The notes: generated by a model from the sequence alone, not told the origin. DNA of 64,000 nucleotides from Verrucomicrobiaceae bacterium (GCA_015075365.1 JABTUN010000004.1:372001-436000), one strand, 5' to 3'; numbered from the stretch's first letter, positions 33,307 to 42,576 are shown. Made by a program: numbers and translations.

Positions 33307-35022
33307 TCACAGCCCCTTGTCCGTCACCGCGCCTTCGCTGGCGCTGGAGCAGAGCTTGGCAAACTTCGCCAGCACGCCGCGGGTGTAGCGGGGTTTGGGC
33401 TGTTTCCAGGCTTTGAGGCGGGCTTTGAGCTCTTTGTCGGGGATGCCGAGCGTGATCTGGCGCTTCTCGGCGTCGATGGTGATCGGGTCGCCGTTTTTGA
33501 TGACGGCAATCGGGCCGCCGACGAAGGCCTCGGGCGTGACGTGGCCGACGACGAAGCCATGGCTGCCGCCGCTGAAGCGTCCGTCCGTGATGAAGGCGAC
33601 GTCTTTGCCCAATCCTTTGCCCATGATGGCGGAGGTCGGCGAAAGCATCTCACGCATGCCGGGGCCGCCTTTCGGGCCTTCCATGCGGACGACGATGACA
33701 TGGCCTTTTTTGACCTTGTCGTTCAAAATGGCCTGCAGGGCGGTCTCTTCGCTCTCGAAGACGATGGCCTTGCCGCTGAAGCTGAGGCCTTCTTTGCCGG
33801 AAATCTTGCCCACCGCGCCTTCGGGGCAAAGATTGCCGCGGAAGACGACGAGGTGGCTGTCTTTCTTGATCGGATTGGAGAGCGGGCGGACGATGGTCTG
33901 GCTCTTGGGCCACACGATCTTCGAGCGCTGCATGTTTTCCTTCATCGTGCGGCCGGTGACGGTGAGGCAGTCGCCGTGCATGAGGCCTTCCTCGACGAGC
34001 AGGCGGATGAGCGGGACGGTGCCGCCGATCTTCACGAGGTCATTCATGAAGTATTTGCCGCTGGGCTTCAGATCGGCCAGCACGGGCGTTTTTTTGCCGA
34101 TGCGGACGAAGTCGTCGATGCCGAGCTTCACGCCGGCGGCATGCGCCATGGCGATGAGGTGCAAAACGGCGTTCGTGGAGCCGCCGAGCGTGATGATGAG
34201 CGTGATGGCGTTTTCAAAGGCCTCCTTCGTCATGATGTCGCGCGGCGTGATGCCGAGCTTGATCATGTTCATGACGGCCGCGCCAGCGTCGAAGCAGTCG
34301 ATGAGCTTGTCGCTGCTCACCGCGGCCTGGGCGCCGGAGTTTGGAAGGCTCATGCCCATCGCCTCGATGGCGCTGGCCATGGTGTTGGCGGTGTACATGC
34401 CGCCGCAGGAGCCTTCGCCGGGGATGGAATGCTCCTCGATGTCCTGGAGCTGCTTGTCGCTGATCTTGCAATTCGCATGCTGGCCCACCGCTTCGAAGAC
34501 GGTGACGATGTCGGCGTCCTTCTTCTCCGCGCCGACACAGCCGGGAAGAATCGTGCCGCCATAGACAAACACCGCCGGGCGGTTCATGCGGGCGATGGCG
34601 ATCATGCAGCCGGGCATGTTTTTGTCACAACCACCGATGGCGACGTAGCCGTCCATGCCCTCGCAGCCGACGACGGTCTCGATCGAGTCCGCGATGACCT
34701 CGCGGGAGACGAGCGAGTACTTCATGCCCTCGGTGCCCATCGAGATGCCGTCGGAGATGGTGATGGTGTTGAAGATGATCGACTTGCCACCGGCGGCATC
34801 GACGCCCTTCGCGGCCTCTTTGGCGAGACGGTCGATATGCATGTTGCACGGCGTGACCATGCTCCAGGTGCTGGCGATGCCGATCTGCGACTTCTTGAAG
34901 TCCTCGCGCTTGAAGCCCACGGCGTGCAGCATCGCACGGCTGGCGGCGCGTTCCGGTCCATCGACGACGATGGCGCTGTGTTTGCGATGGAGAGACTGGT
35001 TGGAGGCGGCTTTCTTGGGCAT
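33307..35022 (-). CDS. ilvD: Dihydroxy-acid dehydratase
   Basis: IlvD performs the third step of valine/isoleucine synthesis, using an iron-sulfur cluster and Mg2+. This 571-residue protein shows the cluster and active-site blocks TPCNMH, GGCDKNMPGC and GEGSCGGMYTANTM, and the C-terminal TDGRFSGGSHG motif. The length fits the family. The ATG at 35022 is chosen because MPKKAASNQS starts the conserved part; the longer upstream frame is unlikely. A hypothetical gene follows after 10 bases. A short hairpin lies in the divergent promoter region at 35068-35088. Confidence 0.95.
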   Translation of the reverse strand: MPKKAASNQSLHRKHSAIVVDGPERAASRAMLHAVGFKREDFKKSQIGIASTWSMVTPCNMHIDRLAKEAAKGVDAAGGKSIIFNTITISDGISMGTEGMKYSLVSREVIADSIETVVGCEGMDGYVAIGGCDKNMPGCMIAIARMNRPAVFVYGGTILPGCVGAEKKDADIVTVFEAVGQHANCKISDKQLQDIEEHSIPGEGSCGGMYTANTMASAIEAMGMSLPNSGAQAAVSSDKLIDCFDAGAAVMNMIKLGITPRDIMTKEAFENAITLIITLGGSTNAVLHLIAMAHAAGVKLGIDDFVRIGKKTPVLADLKPSGKYFMNDLVKIGGTVPLIRLLVEEGLMHGDCLTVTGRTMKENMQRSKIVWPKSQTIVRPLSNPIKKDSHLVVFRGNLCPEGAVGKISGKEGLSFSGKAIVFESEETALQAILNDKVKKGHVIVVRMEGPKGGPGMREMLSPTSAIMGKGLGKDVAFITDGRFSGGSHGFVVGHVTPEAFVGGPIAVIKNGDPITIDAEKRQITLGIPDKELKARLKAWKQPKPRYTRGVLAKFAKLCSSASEGAVTDKGL

Positions 35023-35067
35023 GGTGGGAAGTGAGAGCGTGCAAAGTGCCCGAAGCCTCCGCGCTGG

Positions 35068-35088
35068 CAAGCGGGCATTCGCCGCTTG
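35068..35088. repeat. CAAGCGG hairpin in divergent promoter region
   Basis: CAAGCGG (35068-35074) and CCGCTTG (35082-35088) form a perfect 7-bp inverted repeat with a 7-base loop. It lies midway between the ilvD start and the start at 35121, so it could be an operator, but it may be chance. Confidence 0.35.
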
Positions 35089-35120
35089 ATGCGCCGGAGG
35101 AATGCATCTAACAGCGCCGC

Positions 35121-35735
35121 ATGAAATTCGCCCTCGGAGTCCTGCTCACCGCTGTCGCTGTCTTTGCATGGGAGGCCCTGTCGTGGACGACACTGGGCTG
35201 GCATGAGAGCGGCTACAGGCAGTTTCGTGACGAGGCGCACATGGCGGAGCTCCTGGCTCCCGCGCTGACAAATCCGCAGACACAGGCAAGCGGCGGCGCG
35301 GGCATCTATGTGATGCCGTCGATGCCAAAACCGACGAAACACGCCACCGTGGAGGAAGTGCGGAAGGCGTGGGCGGACCATGAGGAGGCGTATCACAACG
35401 GGCCATGGGTCTATGCCATCGTGCGGCCCGGAAAGCGAGAGATCAGCATGGCGAACAACCTGATCCTGTCTTTTCTCCGCAGCCTGGTGTGCGCGGGCAT
35501 CATCGCCAGCCTGCTGGCACATGCGATGCTGCCGTATGGCGCGCGCATTCTCTTCGTGGCGGCGGCGGGCCTCTTCGCGGGCCTGGCCTGCGATCTGCCA
35601 ATGTGGATCTGGTTTGAAAATCCCGGACGCGACACCGTGGTGAACATTGCCGATCATTTCATCACCTGGGTCATCGGCGGGGCGGTGCTGGGACTTTTCG
35701 TCGGCAAGGATGTGGTGCTGACGAAGGGCGTCTGA
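35121..35735 (+). CDS. Membrane protein of unknown function
   Basis: This 204-residue protein has an N-terminal hydrophobic span (1-20), then a roughly 90-residue extracytoplasmic region with GIYVMPSMPKP, and three further spans (about 112-135, 140-160 and 175-197). No catalytic motif is visible, and I do not recognise the family. The gene is divergent from ilvD and converges on the OsmC gene. Confidence 0.65.
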   Translation: MKFALGVLLTAVAVFAWEALSWTTLGWHESGYRQFRDEAHMAELLAPALTNPQTQASGGAGIYVMPSMPKPTKHATVEEVRKAWADHEEAYHNGPWVYAIVRPGKREISMANNLILSFLRSLVCAGIIASLLAHAMLPYGARILFVAAAGLFAGLACDLPMWIWFENPGRDTVVNIADHFITWVIGGAVLGLFVGKDVVLTKGV

Positions 35736-35753
35736 TGCGCGGCGAGTCACGCC

Positions 35754-36167
35754 TCACTTCACCCACACAAATGTCACCGGCTTCTCAATGTCCGGATGCA
35801 CGCTGTGATGCACGGGACAGCCGAGGGCGGTGGCTTCGAGCAGCTTGCGGTCCGGGTGATCCGGCGGCAGCGGGATTTCGATCGTGACAGGCAGCCGCAC
35901 GATTCGGCGCGGGCTGTCCTCGCTCATGTGCTTTTCCACACTGACCTTCATCCCGGTGACATCAAGACCCTTCTGCTGCGCCTTGATGCCGATCACGGTG
36001 GCCATGCAGGTGGCCAGCGCGGTGGCGACGAGGTCCGTGGGGGAGAAAGACTCCCCCTTTCCGTGGTTGTCCACCGGGGCATCGGTGATGAGCTGGTTTT
36101 GCGAGGGGCCGTGGGTGGCCTGGCAGCGCAGGCCGCCGGTGTAATCGACTGTGATGGAGACGGCCAT
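35754..36167 (-). CDS. OsmC family peroxide-resistance protein
   Basis: This 137-residue protein has the OsmC/Ohr fold: a short beta-rich N-terminus, the helix ATALATCMATVIGIKA with the first cysteine, and GCPVHHSVHPD with the second. The two cysteines form the thiol peroxidase site that reduces organic hydroperoxides in the cytoplasm. The length and the absence of extra domains put it nearest the small YhfA/OsmC-like group. The gene sits before the cupredoxin on the same strand in a possible redox cluster, though no operon link is certain. Confidence 0.88.
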   Translation of the reverse strand: MAVSITVDYTGGLRCQATHGPSQNQLITDAPVDNHGKGESFSPTDLVATALATCMATVIGIKAQQKGLDVTGMKVSVEKHMSEDSPRRIVRLPVTIEIPLPPDHPDRKLLEATALGCPVHHSVHPDIEKPVTFVWVK

Positions 36168-36226
36168 GGCGGATGAGTGAGTCTGGAAAAATCGTTGCGC
36201 GTGGTGCACGCATCACCCGTCACGCA

Positions 36227-36874
36227 TCATTCCACCGTGATGCTGCCATTCATGAGGATGCCGTGACCGGGGAAGGTGCAGATGTAGGGATACTCGCCAG
36301 CGGCGGGCAGGCTGAACTCGATCGTCTCGGTCTGGCCAGGCTGGAGCAGCTTCGTGTGGGCGATGATGTCCGGGGAGTCCGGCACGAAGCCCTTTGCCAT
36401 CGCGTCCGGCATGGTGGCGGCGGACATGGCGAGCTGGAGGATGGTGCTCTTCGTTCCCAGCCTGCCGATGCAGACGTTGTGCGGCTGCGGCAGCGTGGGG
36501 TGTTTGTTGTCAAAGGTCAGCTTGATCTTCTGGCCGGCCTTGGCCTTGAAGCTGGTAACATCATACTTCATGCCGGTAGGATCAGTGGGATTGGGCATGA
36601 TTTTGATCTCCAGCACATCGCCTGTGGCGGCGGCTGCGGCCGGGGCGGTTGTTGCAGCGGCGGCGGGAGCAACCGGAGCGGCAGGCGCAGCGGCAGCAGG
36701 CGCGGCCGCGGTTTTGGGTGCCTCGATATCCGGACGCAGACTGCTCACACCCTTGGACATGAACGCCAGCACGGCCAGAAGGGTGAAACCACCGATGCCG
36801 AAACCGAGGATGAGGTTGATGATGGACCAGATGGAGCCGGATTCTTCTTTGGAAGGCGTGGGAGAGGCGGACAT
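36227..36874 (-). CDS. Membrane-anchored azurin-like cupredoxin
   Basis: This 215-residue protein has one N-terminal membrane span (about 17-40), then an alanine/proline-rich linker (about 53-88) and a C-terminal plastocyanin/azurin-type domain. The type 1 copper ligands are visible: histidine in QPHNVC, cysteine in YICTFPGH, the histidine five residues later and the methionine in ILMNG. It would carry single electrons in the periplasm, tethered to the inner membrane like auracyanin. The likely partners are cytochromes of the respiratory chain. Confidence 0.9.
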   Translation of the reverse strand: MSASPTPSKEESGSIWSIINLILGFGIGGFTLLAVLAFMSKGVSSLRPDIEAPKTAAAPAAAAPAAPVAPAAAATTAPAAAAATGDVLEIKIMPNPTDPTGMKYDVTSFKAKAGQKIKLTFDNKHPTLPQPHNVCIGRLGTKSTILQLAMSAATMPDAMAKGFVPDSPDIIAHTKLLQPGQTETIEFSLPAAGEYPYICTFPGHGILMNGSITVE

Positions 36875-36955
36875 GACGGGGGTGCTTGGGGGTTTGGGGA
36901 GCGCTCATCAGAGCACGCCCCGCCGGGAAAGCAAGCCACACGGCACACGCGGATT

Positions 36956-37813
36956 TTACCGGGCCAAATCCAGCTCTGAAAAAACCAGTTTCCGCATCTC
37001 CAGGCCCATTCGGGCGGAGATGATCCGCAGGATGTCGTTGTGATGCGCACCCGGCACCTCGTGCCAGGTCACAGCCGCAGGATGCGCCCGTGCCAGGTCC
37101 CGTCCCATGCGCACCGGGATCACCTCATCCTCCGCGCCATGAAAAATCACCATCCGCGCGCCCTGCCGCGCCACCACGCGGCTCAGAGTCCTGCTGTTGT
37201 CAAACCGGTGCAGGTTCAGATGGCATAGCGGCCAGCCCAACACGATGCGGCCCATGTCCGTCATGGTCGTGAAGGGGGAGACGAGCAGCCCGCGCGTCAA
37301 TCCCAGGTCCTCCGCCGCCATCAGCGCCGCCGCCGCGCCCAGGGAGTGGCCCAGCACCAGCGTCCGTGCCGCCAGGGCCTCCCGTGTCGTCTGCAATTCT
37401 GCCGCCAGGGCATCCATCGCCGCAATGCTGCTCTGGCGGATGCTTTTCGGCGTCGGTCGCCCCTCGCAGGCACCATAGGCCGGGTAATCCACCAGCAGAT
37501 ACGCAAAACGCCCGTCCCAGTCCTGCACCAGCCGCAACCAGTCCAGCGCCAGCGAGCCATTCCCGGCAAAACACAACCACACCGGTGCCTCACTTGCATC
37601 CCCGAAGCGCGGCGGCACATAGTAGGCCTCCTGCCGCCCCTGCGCGGTCGTGTAGGACACGCGACGGCCCCGGGATGCCTCCAGATCACGCAGTGCATCC
37701 GCGTCATTCGCGCGCGGGTGGTAGATCAAGGAGGACTGGCAGCTAAGAAGGAAAATCACAGGCGTGAGGGCGGCGATGACCACCAGGCGGAGCAGGCGTT
37801 TCCAGAGCGGCAT
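36956..37813 (-). CDS. Alpha/beta hydrolase lipoprotein
   Basis: This 285-residue protein has an N-terminal signal with a lipobox-like LLSC ending at residue 25. The alpha/beta hydrolase fold follows, with nucleophile elbow GHSLG near residue 155, acid in FHGAEDEVIP and histidine in PGAHHND. It resembles the YfhR/BEM46 group of small serine hydrolases. It is last in a gene row (small protein, sulfatase, BamE-like protein, hydrolase) and begins 7 bases after the preceding stop. The substrate is unknown; an ester is likely. Confidence 0.8.
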   Translation of the reverse strand: MPLWKRLLRLVVIAALTPVIFLLSCQSSLIYHPRANDADALRDLEASRGRRVSYTTAQGRQEAYYVPPRFGDASEAPVWLCFAGNGSLALDWLRLVQDWDGRFAYLLVDYPAYGACEGRPTPKSIRQSSIAAMDALAAELQTTREALAARTLVLGHSLGAAAALMAAEDLGLTRGLLVSPFTTMTDMGRIVLGWPLCHLNLHRFDNSRTLSRVVARQGARMVIFHGAEDEVIPVRMGRDLARAHPAAVTWHEVPGAHHNDILRIISARMGLEMRKLVFSELDLAR

Positions 37814-37820
37814 GGCGTGT

Positions 37821-38261
37821 TCAATCAGGAGAGTAGGTTTTTTTCACCACGCGGTCGTTTTCCAGGGAAAGCAGGATGCCCTCGCAGTCCACGCTGCTCT
37901 CCGGATCCTCCGGATGCATGAAAAAAGTCAGCGCGTCCCCCTCGTCCACGATCACGCGCGGTGCCTGGCGCGGTCCGCCGGGCGGATAGTGCCGGTCCCG
38001 CAGCGCCAGGACCTCCATGCGCGTCATGCCGGGCTGGATGGCCTCATAAAAGGCGCGGTAGGCCGTGAAACGCGGGTCCACCCAGTCCGGGTAGGATACC
38101 AGCACCACCAGCGCCGCCGGAGCCAGGGCCGCCAGCGCCAGCACCACCAGGAGCACTTTGACCTGCACGCCCCGGCAGCGAAAGACCGCCATCAGCAGCA
38201 ACACCGCGGCCAGCACACCAAAGACCGCCAGCCAGTGCAGGGGATGGGTGAGCATGCTCAT
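37821..38261 (-). CDS. Small membrane protein with BamE-like motif
   Basis: This 146-residue protein has two N-terminal membrane spans (about 8-26 and 34-54). Its extracytoplasmic domain contains YEAIQPGMTRMEVLALRDRHYP, which matches the IxxGMTxxEVxxLxG helix of the BamE/SmpA/OmlA fold. It could be a small periplasmic-facing accessory domain. It lies between the sulfatase and hydrolase genes of one row. The function is not known. Confidence 0.65.
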   Translation of the reverse strand: MSMLTHPLHWLAVFGVLAAVLLLMAVFRCRGVQVKVLLVVLALAALAPAALVVLVSYPDWVDPRFTAYRAFYEAIQPGMTRMEVLALRDRHYPPGGPRQAPRVIVDEGDALTFFMHPEDPESSVDCEGILLSLENDRVVKKTYSPD

Positions 38262-38279
38262 GCGGAGGAAAAATGAGGA

Positions 38280-39743
38280 CTATCTGGCGGCGGCAGGCGG
38301 GAATTGCGCGTGAAGGAGCCTCCGGGCCTCGTCCAGAGCCGCCTTGTCCGGGGGGCTGGCGATCACATTTTCCAGCTCAGGCTGGTCGCTGGTGTGGTCG
38401 TAGAGCTCGCGAGACTCGACCGCGCCGGTTTTCCAGTTCCGCCATTCGGTGTAGCGCCAGCCGGGGGTGCGGACGCTGTAGCCCATGTGCGTGGGCTGCT
38501 TGTCCGGGGTGCGGTCGGGGTAGGCAGGGCGCGGATGCTGGGTGAAGGCGGCGGGTTTCACCGCGGCGGCAGGATTTTCGAGCAGCGGCAGCAAACTGGT
38601 GCCTTCGAGGCCGGGCGCGGCGGGCAGGCCGCAGAGGGCGCTGAGCGTGGGAAAAATGTCTATCATCTCGACCAGCGCAGCGCTCTGCACACCCCGCTGC
38701 TTTGCCTGCGGCGCGGCGATGATGAAGGGCACGCGGGCGTCGAGTTCGAAATTGCTCGTCTTGGCCCACAGGCCGTGCTCGCCCAGGTGGTAGCCGTGAT
38801 CCCCCCAGAAGACAATGACGGTGTTTTCGAGCAGGCCGTGCTCCTTCATGGCGGCGATCACCTTCCCCACCTGCGCGTCCATGTAGCTGATGCCTGCAAA
38901 GTAGCCGTGGCGCATCTCGGCGATCTGCTCCAGCGTGGGCGCTTTCTGCTTGTCGGGCGGGCCGAGGATCTCCGTGCTCTGGTGGAAGGCGATCTCCGGC
39001 GCTCCAGCGGGCCGGGCGGGGTTCAGCGCGGGGATTTGGGCACGGTCATAGAGGTCCCAGAATTTTTTGGGAGCGTTGAAGGGAGCGTGGGGCTTCCAGA
39101 AGCCGACGGCGAGGAAGAAAGGGCCGTTTTTGAGCTGCGGGATGATTTTCACGGCCTCGGCAGCCACGCGGCCGTCGAAATAAGCCTCGTCCGGCACGTC
39201 GTAGCACTCGCACATGCCCACGTTGCCGTATTTGCGCAGGCCCTCGCAGTGTTTCGCATGGTTTTCCGGCAGCGCGCCGCTGATCTGCGGCGTGTCGTCA
39301 CCGTGGGTGGCGTAGTGGAGGAATTCGGGGGCAGACCAGGAGCGCGGGTCGCCCTTTTCCTTGGTGTGCCAGTTGTGGAAGAGCTTCCCGGCGCAGCGGG
39401 TGGTGTAGCCGTGCTCCTTGAACCAGAGCGGCAGCGTGGTGACGTCCGGCTTCAGTTCGCGAAAATGCGTGCCGTTCACATACAGCCCCAGCGTGGCCGG
39501 CCGCAGGCCGGTGAGCATGCTGGAGCGGCTGGGATTGCATACCGCCTGCTGGCAGTAGGCGCGGGTGAAGGTGGTGCCGCGCGCCGCCAGGGCGTCGAGG
39601 TGCGGCGTTTTCGCCGCCGAGCCGTAGCATCCCAGCTCCGGGCGCAGGTCATCAGCGGTGATGAGCAGCACATTCGGCGGAGCCGCGTGCAGCAGGGCAG
39701 TGGGCAGTAGAAGGACAAAGGCGGCGGCAGTGAGGCGGTTCAT
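38280..39743 (-). CDS. Sulfatase, iduronate-2-sulfatase type
   Basis: This 487-residue exported enzyme has a signal peptide (about 1-20). NVLLITADDLRPELGCYG provides the first metal-binding aspartates. The maturation motif C69-N-P-S-R73 (CxPxR) supplies the formylglycine. The later metal motif lies in VIVFWGDHGYHLGEHGLW. The layout is that of iduronate-2-sulfatase-like enzymes, common in Verrucomicrobia for degrading sulfated polysaccharides. It overlaps the upstream small gene by four bases. Confidence 0.92.
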   Translation of the reverse strand: MNRLTAAAFVLLLPTALLHAAPPNVLLITADDLRPELGCYGSAAKTPHLDALAARGTTFTRAYCQQAVCNPSRSSMLTGLRPATLGLYVNGTHFRELKPDVTTLPLWFKEHGYTTRCAGKLFHNWHTKEKGDPRSWSAPEFLHYATHGDDTPQISGALPENHAKHCEGLRKYGNVGMCECYDVPDEAYFDGRVAAEAVKIIPQLKNGPFFLAVGFWKPHAPFNAPKKFWDLYDRAQIPALNPARPAGAPEIAFHQSTEILGPPDKQKAPTLEQIAEMRHGYFAGISYMDAQVGKVIAAMKEHGLLENTVIVFWGDHGYHLGEHGLWAKTSNFELDARVPFIIAAPQAKQRGVQSAALVEMIDIFPTLSALCGLPAAPGLEGTSLLPLLENPAAAVKPAAFTQHPRPAYPDRTPDKQPTHMGYSVRTPGWRYTEWRNWKTGAVESRELYDHTSDQPELENVIASPPDKAALDEARRLLHAQFPPAAAR

Positions 39744-39961
39744 AGCACAGCAGAGGGGAGATGGTGGCGAAGTTCATTGCGCATGCGACGCCACGCGGTG
39801 CGGTGGCGCCGGGACCAGTCATTGAGGGCGCGCTCGAAGCCCACATCAATCCCCTCGCTCTCGCTGAGATGCCACTTGTGCCGCTGGATCTCATCCAGCT
39901 CCGCAAGGAACTCGCCATAGGGGCTTTCGGACGCGGACGGGGCGGAATCAGGGGCGGGCAT
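39740..39961 (-). CDS. Small acidic protein before sulfatase
   Basis: This 73-residue protein contains GEFLAELDEIQRHKWHLSESEGIDVGFERALNDW. The HKWHLSE-x4-DVG-x4-A-x2-DW pattern recalls the short C-terminal motif of DUF4032-like proteins (HRWYLSExxxxDxG). It has no signal peptide. The stop overlaps the sulfatase start (ATGA), so it may be coupled to it. The function is unknown. Confidence 0.6.
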   Translation of the reverse strand: MPAPDSAPSASESPYGEFLAELDEIQRHKWHLSESEGIDVGFERALNDWSRRHRTAWRRMRNELRHHLPSAVL

Positions 39962-40100
39962 GGGATGGGAACGGTTTGGCGAGGGTAAAATTGCCCGCTC
40001 ACCGCGCCCCCGGAAAGGGTTATTTTCCCCTTGATGGAAAAAGGAAATGACAAGGCCGGGGCACCCCATATAATCACTTTTTCAACCACCTTTCTCCAAG

Positions 40101-40175
40101 GCCGAAGTAGCTCAGAGGTAGAGCAGCGCATTCGTAATGCGCGGGTCGCGGGTTCAATTCCCGCCTTCGGCTCCA
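40101..40175 (+). tRNA. tRNA-Thr (CGT)
   Basis: The cloverleaf is complete: acceptor GCCGAAG/CTTCGGC, D-arm with GCTC..GAGC, anticodon stem GCGCA/TGCGC with loop TTCGTAA (anticodon CGT, 40133-40135) and a T-arm with GGTTCAATTCC. CCA is encoded at 40173-40175. It reads the ACG threonine codon. I see no integrase gene or duplicated 3' end next to it. Confidence 0.95.
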
Positions 40176-40191
40176 GAAAAGTGCGCCACCG

Positions 40192-41253
40192 ATGACCGAC
40201 CCGAGCCTCTCAGCCTCTGAAGACACGCCACGTCGCAGTCGCCTGCGCCGGAAGGAGGCCTTGATCAATTCGCTGGCGTGCGTGCTCGGCTGCCTGGCCC
40301 TGGTGGTGATGATCGCCACCATCTTCCGGGTGGCCACCTCGAAGCTGTGGGAGTCCACCCAGGTCAACCCCGCGTACATCGACGCCGTTTACGAGGACTC
40401 TGAAAAGCACGGCTGGTCCGGCAAGATGGTGGAGGCACCCTCCCTCCTCACTGGCGACAGCGGCTCCGCTCCGAACGCCGCTCCCCGTGAGCCCACAAAG
40501 CCAGATCCAGCGCCCGAACAACGCGCCATGCCGTCCTCCCAGCCGATGACCGCCGGCACCACCAATCCAGACGTCAATGGCATCCGCGACATCGACAGCA
40601 AGCGTTCTGAGATCGAGGCCGTCATCCGTGGCTTTTTCGAAGCGGCGAGCATCGACATGAAGCTGGCCTTCTCCCGTGACAGCGCGCGGGTGCGGCCGCT
40701 GATGGAGAACTACTACCGCAGCCACCCTATGACCCGCCCGCGCTGGAAAAACCTGGGCTGGGTCATGACCGTGGACGAACCCGGCTACCGCTTTGGCTAT
40801 GCCCAGGCGCTGTTTGACGACGCTGATCCCGCGACCGTGGTCATTGAGGAGACCACCGACGGCAAATACCGCGTCGATTGGGAGCACTCCGTCAGCTACG
40901 GTGAAATTGAGTGGAGCGAGTTCCTCAAGGTGCGCCCTGCGGAGCCCACGCTGATGCGCGTGATCGCCTCCAAGCCCCATGTAGCCCCCAACAGCGGAGC
41001 GCCAAAAGACCACGAAATCCTCGAAATCAAGCACCCGGCCGGAGAAGGCACGGTGTATGCCTACTTTGACCGCAACGACCCCAAGTTTCAGCCCCTGATC
41101 CAGCAATTGCAGAGCGGCAACTGGAAGGACGTGCCCCTGACACTACGGCTGTGCTATCCCGGCACCGCCAGCCCCGCCGGCACAGCGATGAGCGCCCGCA
41201 TCGCGAACATCGAAGGGAAAAACTGGGTCATCTTGAAAGGAACCAGGAGCTAA
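40192..41253 (+). CDS. Membrane-anchored protein of unknown function
   Basis: This 353-residue protein has a basic cytoplasmic N-terminus, one membrane span at about 29-48 (LACVLGCLALVVMIATIF) and a proline/alanine-rich linker (about 82-120). A C-terminal globular domain begins near residue 135 and has many acidic and aromatic residues. No catalytic motif is seen, and I do not recognise the family. It starts 17 bases after the tRNA and is followed closely by the PHP phosphatase gene. Confidence 0.7.
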   Translation: MTDPSLSASEDTPRRSRLRRKEALINSLACVLGCLALVVMIATIFRVATSKLWESTQVNPAYIDAVYEDSEKHGWSGKMVEAPSLLTGDSGSAPNAAPREPTKPDPAPEQRAMPSSQPMTAGTTNPDVNGIRDIDSKRSEIEAVIRGFFEAASIDMKLAFSRDSARVRPLMENYYRSHPMTRPRWKNLGWVMTVDEPGYRFGYAQALFDDADPATVVIEETTDGKYRVDWEHSVSYGEIEWSEFLKVRPAEPTLMRVIASKPHVAPNSGAPKDHEILEIKHPAGEGTVYAYFDRNDPKFQPLIQQLQSGNWKDVPLTLRLCYPGTASPAGTAMSARIANIEGKNWVILKGTRS

Positions 41254-41256
41254 ATC

Positions 41257-42573
41257 GTGAGCAAAAAAAAGAGCACCTCCAAAAAAGCGGCCCCTGCCAG
41301 GGGAAAGCCCGCCTCCCGCCCCGTCGTGAAGAAGCCCGCCAAGGCTCCTGCCAAAAAGCCCGCCCCTAAAAAGCCGGTCAAAAAGGCCGCCAAACCTGCC
41401 AGTCCCGCCAAAAAGCCGGCCCCGGTGAAGAAAGCGCCCAAAACCGCTCCCAAAAAGGCCGCGCCCGCGAAAAAAGCCGCGCCTCCTGTCAAGGCCGTCA
41501 AAACCGCCCCGCCACCGAAAAAGCCGACGGCTCCAGCCAAGGCACCAGTGGCCGTCAAACCCGCAGCCTTGGTGAAACCCGCGCCGGTCAAAGCCCCGCC
41601 ACCCGCACCTGCCCCGCCGCCACCCGCGCCCGTGGTTCCGGCCCCCGCACTGGCTCCCCGGCCGGCCCCCCCGCCCAGACCGGAGCCCGTCATCGCCAAA
41701 AAGACGCCCAGCGCCCCCGCGCCCGGACCTACCAAGACCGGAGCTCTCTTCTACGACTCCCACATGCACACGCCGCTGTGCAAGCACGCCTGGGGTGAGC
41801 CAGAGGAGTATGCCAAGCAGGCCATCAAGGCCGGCCTCAAGGGCATCATCTTCACCTGCCACTGCCCCATGCCCGGAGGCTTCTGGCCCACGGTGCGCAT
41901 GGCCGAGAGCGAGTTCGACACCTACGTGGCCCTCGTCCAGCGCGCCGCCGCCGCCTACAAGGGGAAGCTCCATGTCTGCCTCGGCCTCGAAAGCGAGTAC
42001 TTCCCCGGCTACGAGGACTACCTCCGCGAGCTGCATGCCCGCGCCGACTTCGACTACATTCTCGGCGGCGTCCACTGGCAGGCGGGCGAGTACCGGAACA
42101 AATTTGAGAGCGGTACCATCGAAAACTTCCGCCGCATCTACTTCGACCACCTCGCCAAGTCCGCCGAAACCGGCCTCTACGACTGCCTGGCGCACCCCGA
42201 CCTGGTGAAAAACTACCACCCGGACTCTTGGTGCTTTGCCATCGTCAAGAACACCGCCGCCACCGCTCTTGACCGCATCGCCGCCACCGGGGTCGCCATG
42301 GAACTCAACACCTCCGGCCTCAACAAGAGCTACCATGAAATGAACCCCGGGGAGGAGATGCTCCGCATGATGGCCGAGCGCAAAATCCCCGTCGTCATCG
42401 GCTCTGACGCGCACAAACCCGAGCGTGTGGGCGAGCACTTCGTCAACGCCCTCATCCAGCTCACCAACGCCGGCTACGAACACGTCAGCTACTTCCAGAA
42501 GCGCCAGCGCATCGACCTGAAGATCACCGACGTGCTCACCAGCCTCAAAAAGGCCACGGATCACAACGCCTGA
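41257..42573 (+). CDS. PHP-domain histidinol-phosphatase with histone-like tail
   Basis: This 438-residue protein starts with GTG; AGGAG lies just upstream and the preceding stop is 3 bases away. Residues 1-160 are an almost pure lysine/alanine/proline tail with repeated KKPA, PAKK and KAP units, like histone H1 or the bacterial AlgP and HC1 proteins. The C-terminal PHP domain (about 165-435) has metal ligands in SHMHTPLCKHAWG, GLESEYF, GGVHW, LAHPD and GSDAHKPERVG. That matches the HisJ/HisK type of histidinol phosphatase (histidine synthesis, step 8). A basic DNA-binding-like tail on such an enzyme is unusual. Activity is probable; the role of the tail is unknown. Confidence 0.85.
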   Translation: MSKKKSTSKKAAPARGKPASRPVVKKPAKAPAKKPAPKKPVKKAAKPASPAKKPAPVKKAPKTAPKKAAPAKKAAPPVKAVKTAPPPKKPTAPAKAPVAVKPAALVKPAPVKAPPPAPAPPPPAPVVPAPALAPRPAPPPRPEPVIAKKTPSAPAPGPTKTGALFYDSHMHTPLCKHAWGEPEEYAKQAIKAGLKGIIFTCHCPMPGGFWPTVRMAESEFDTYVALVQRAAAAYKGKLHVCLGLESEYFPGYEDYLRELHARADFDYILGGVHWQAGEYRNKFESGTIENFRRIYFDHLAKSAETGLYDCLAHPDLVKNYHPDSWCFAIVKNTAATALDRIAATGVAMELNTSGLNKSYHEMNPGEEMLRMMAERKIPVVIGSDAHKPERVGEHFVNALIQLTNAGYEHVSYFQKRQRIDLKITDVLTSLKKATDHNA

Positions 42574-42576
42574 ACC

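Noticed and set aside
33295..35034. A 579-codon open frame antisense to ilvD
   Set aside because: ilvD has all its cluster and active-site motifs on the other strand. This frame has none.
40101..40191. tRNA-Thr as a phage or island attachment site
   Set aside because: No integrase gene is near and I see no repeat of the tRNA 3' end in the following sequence.
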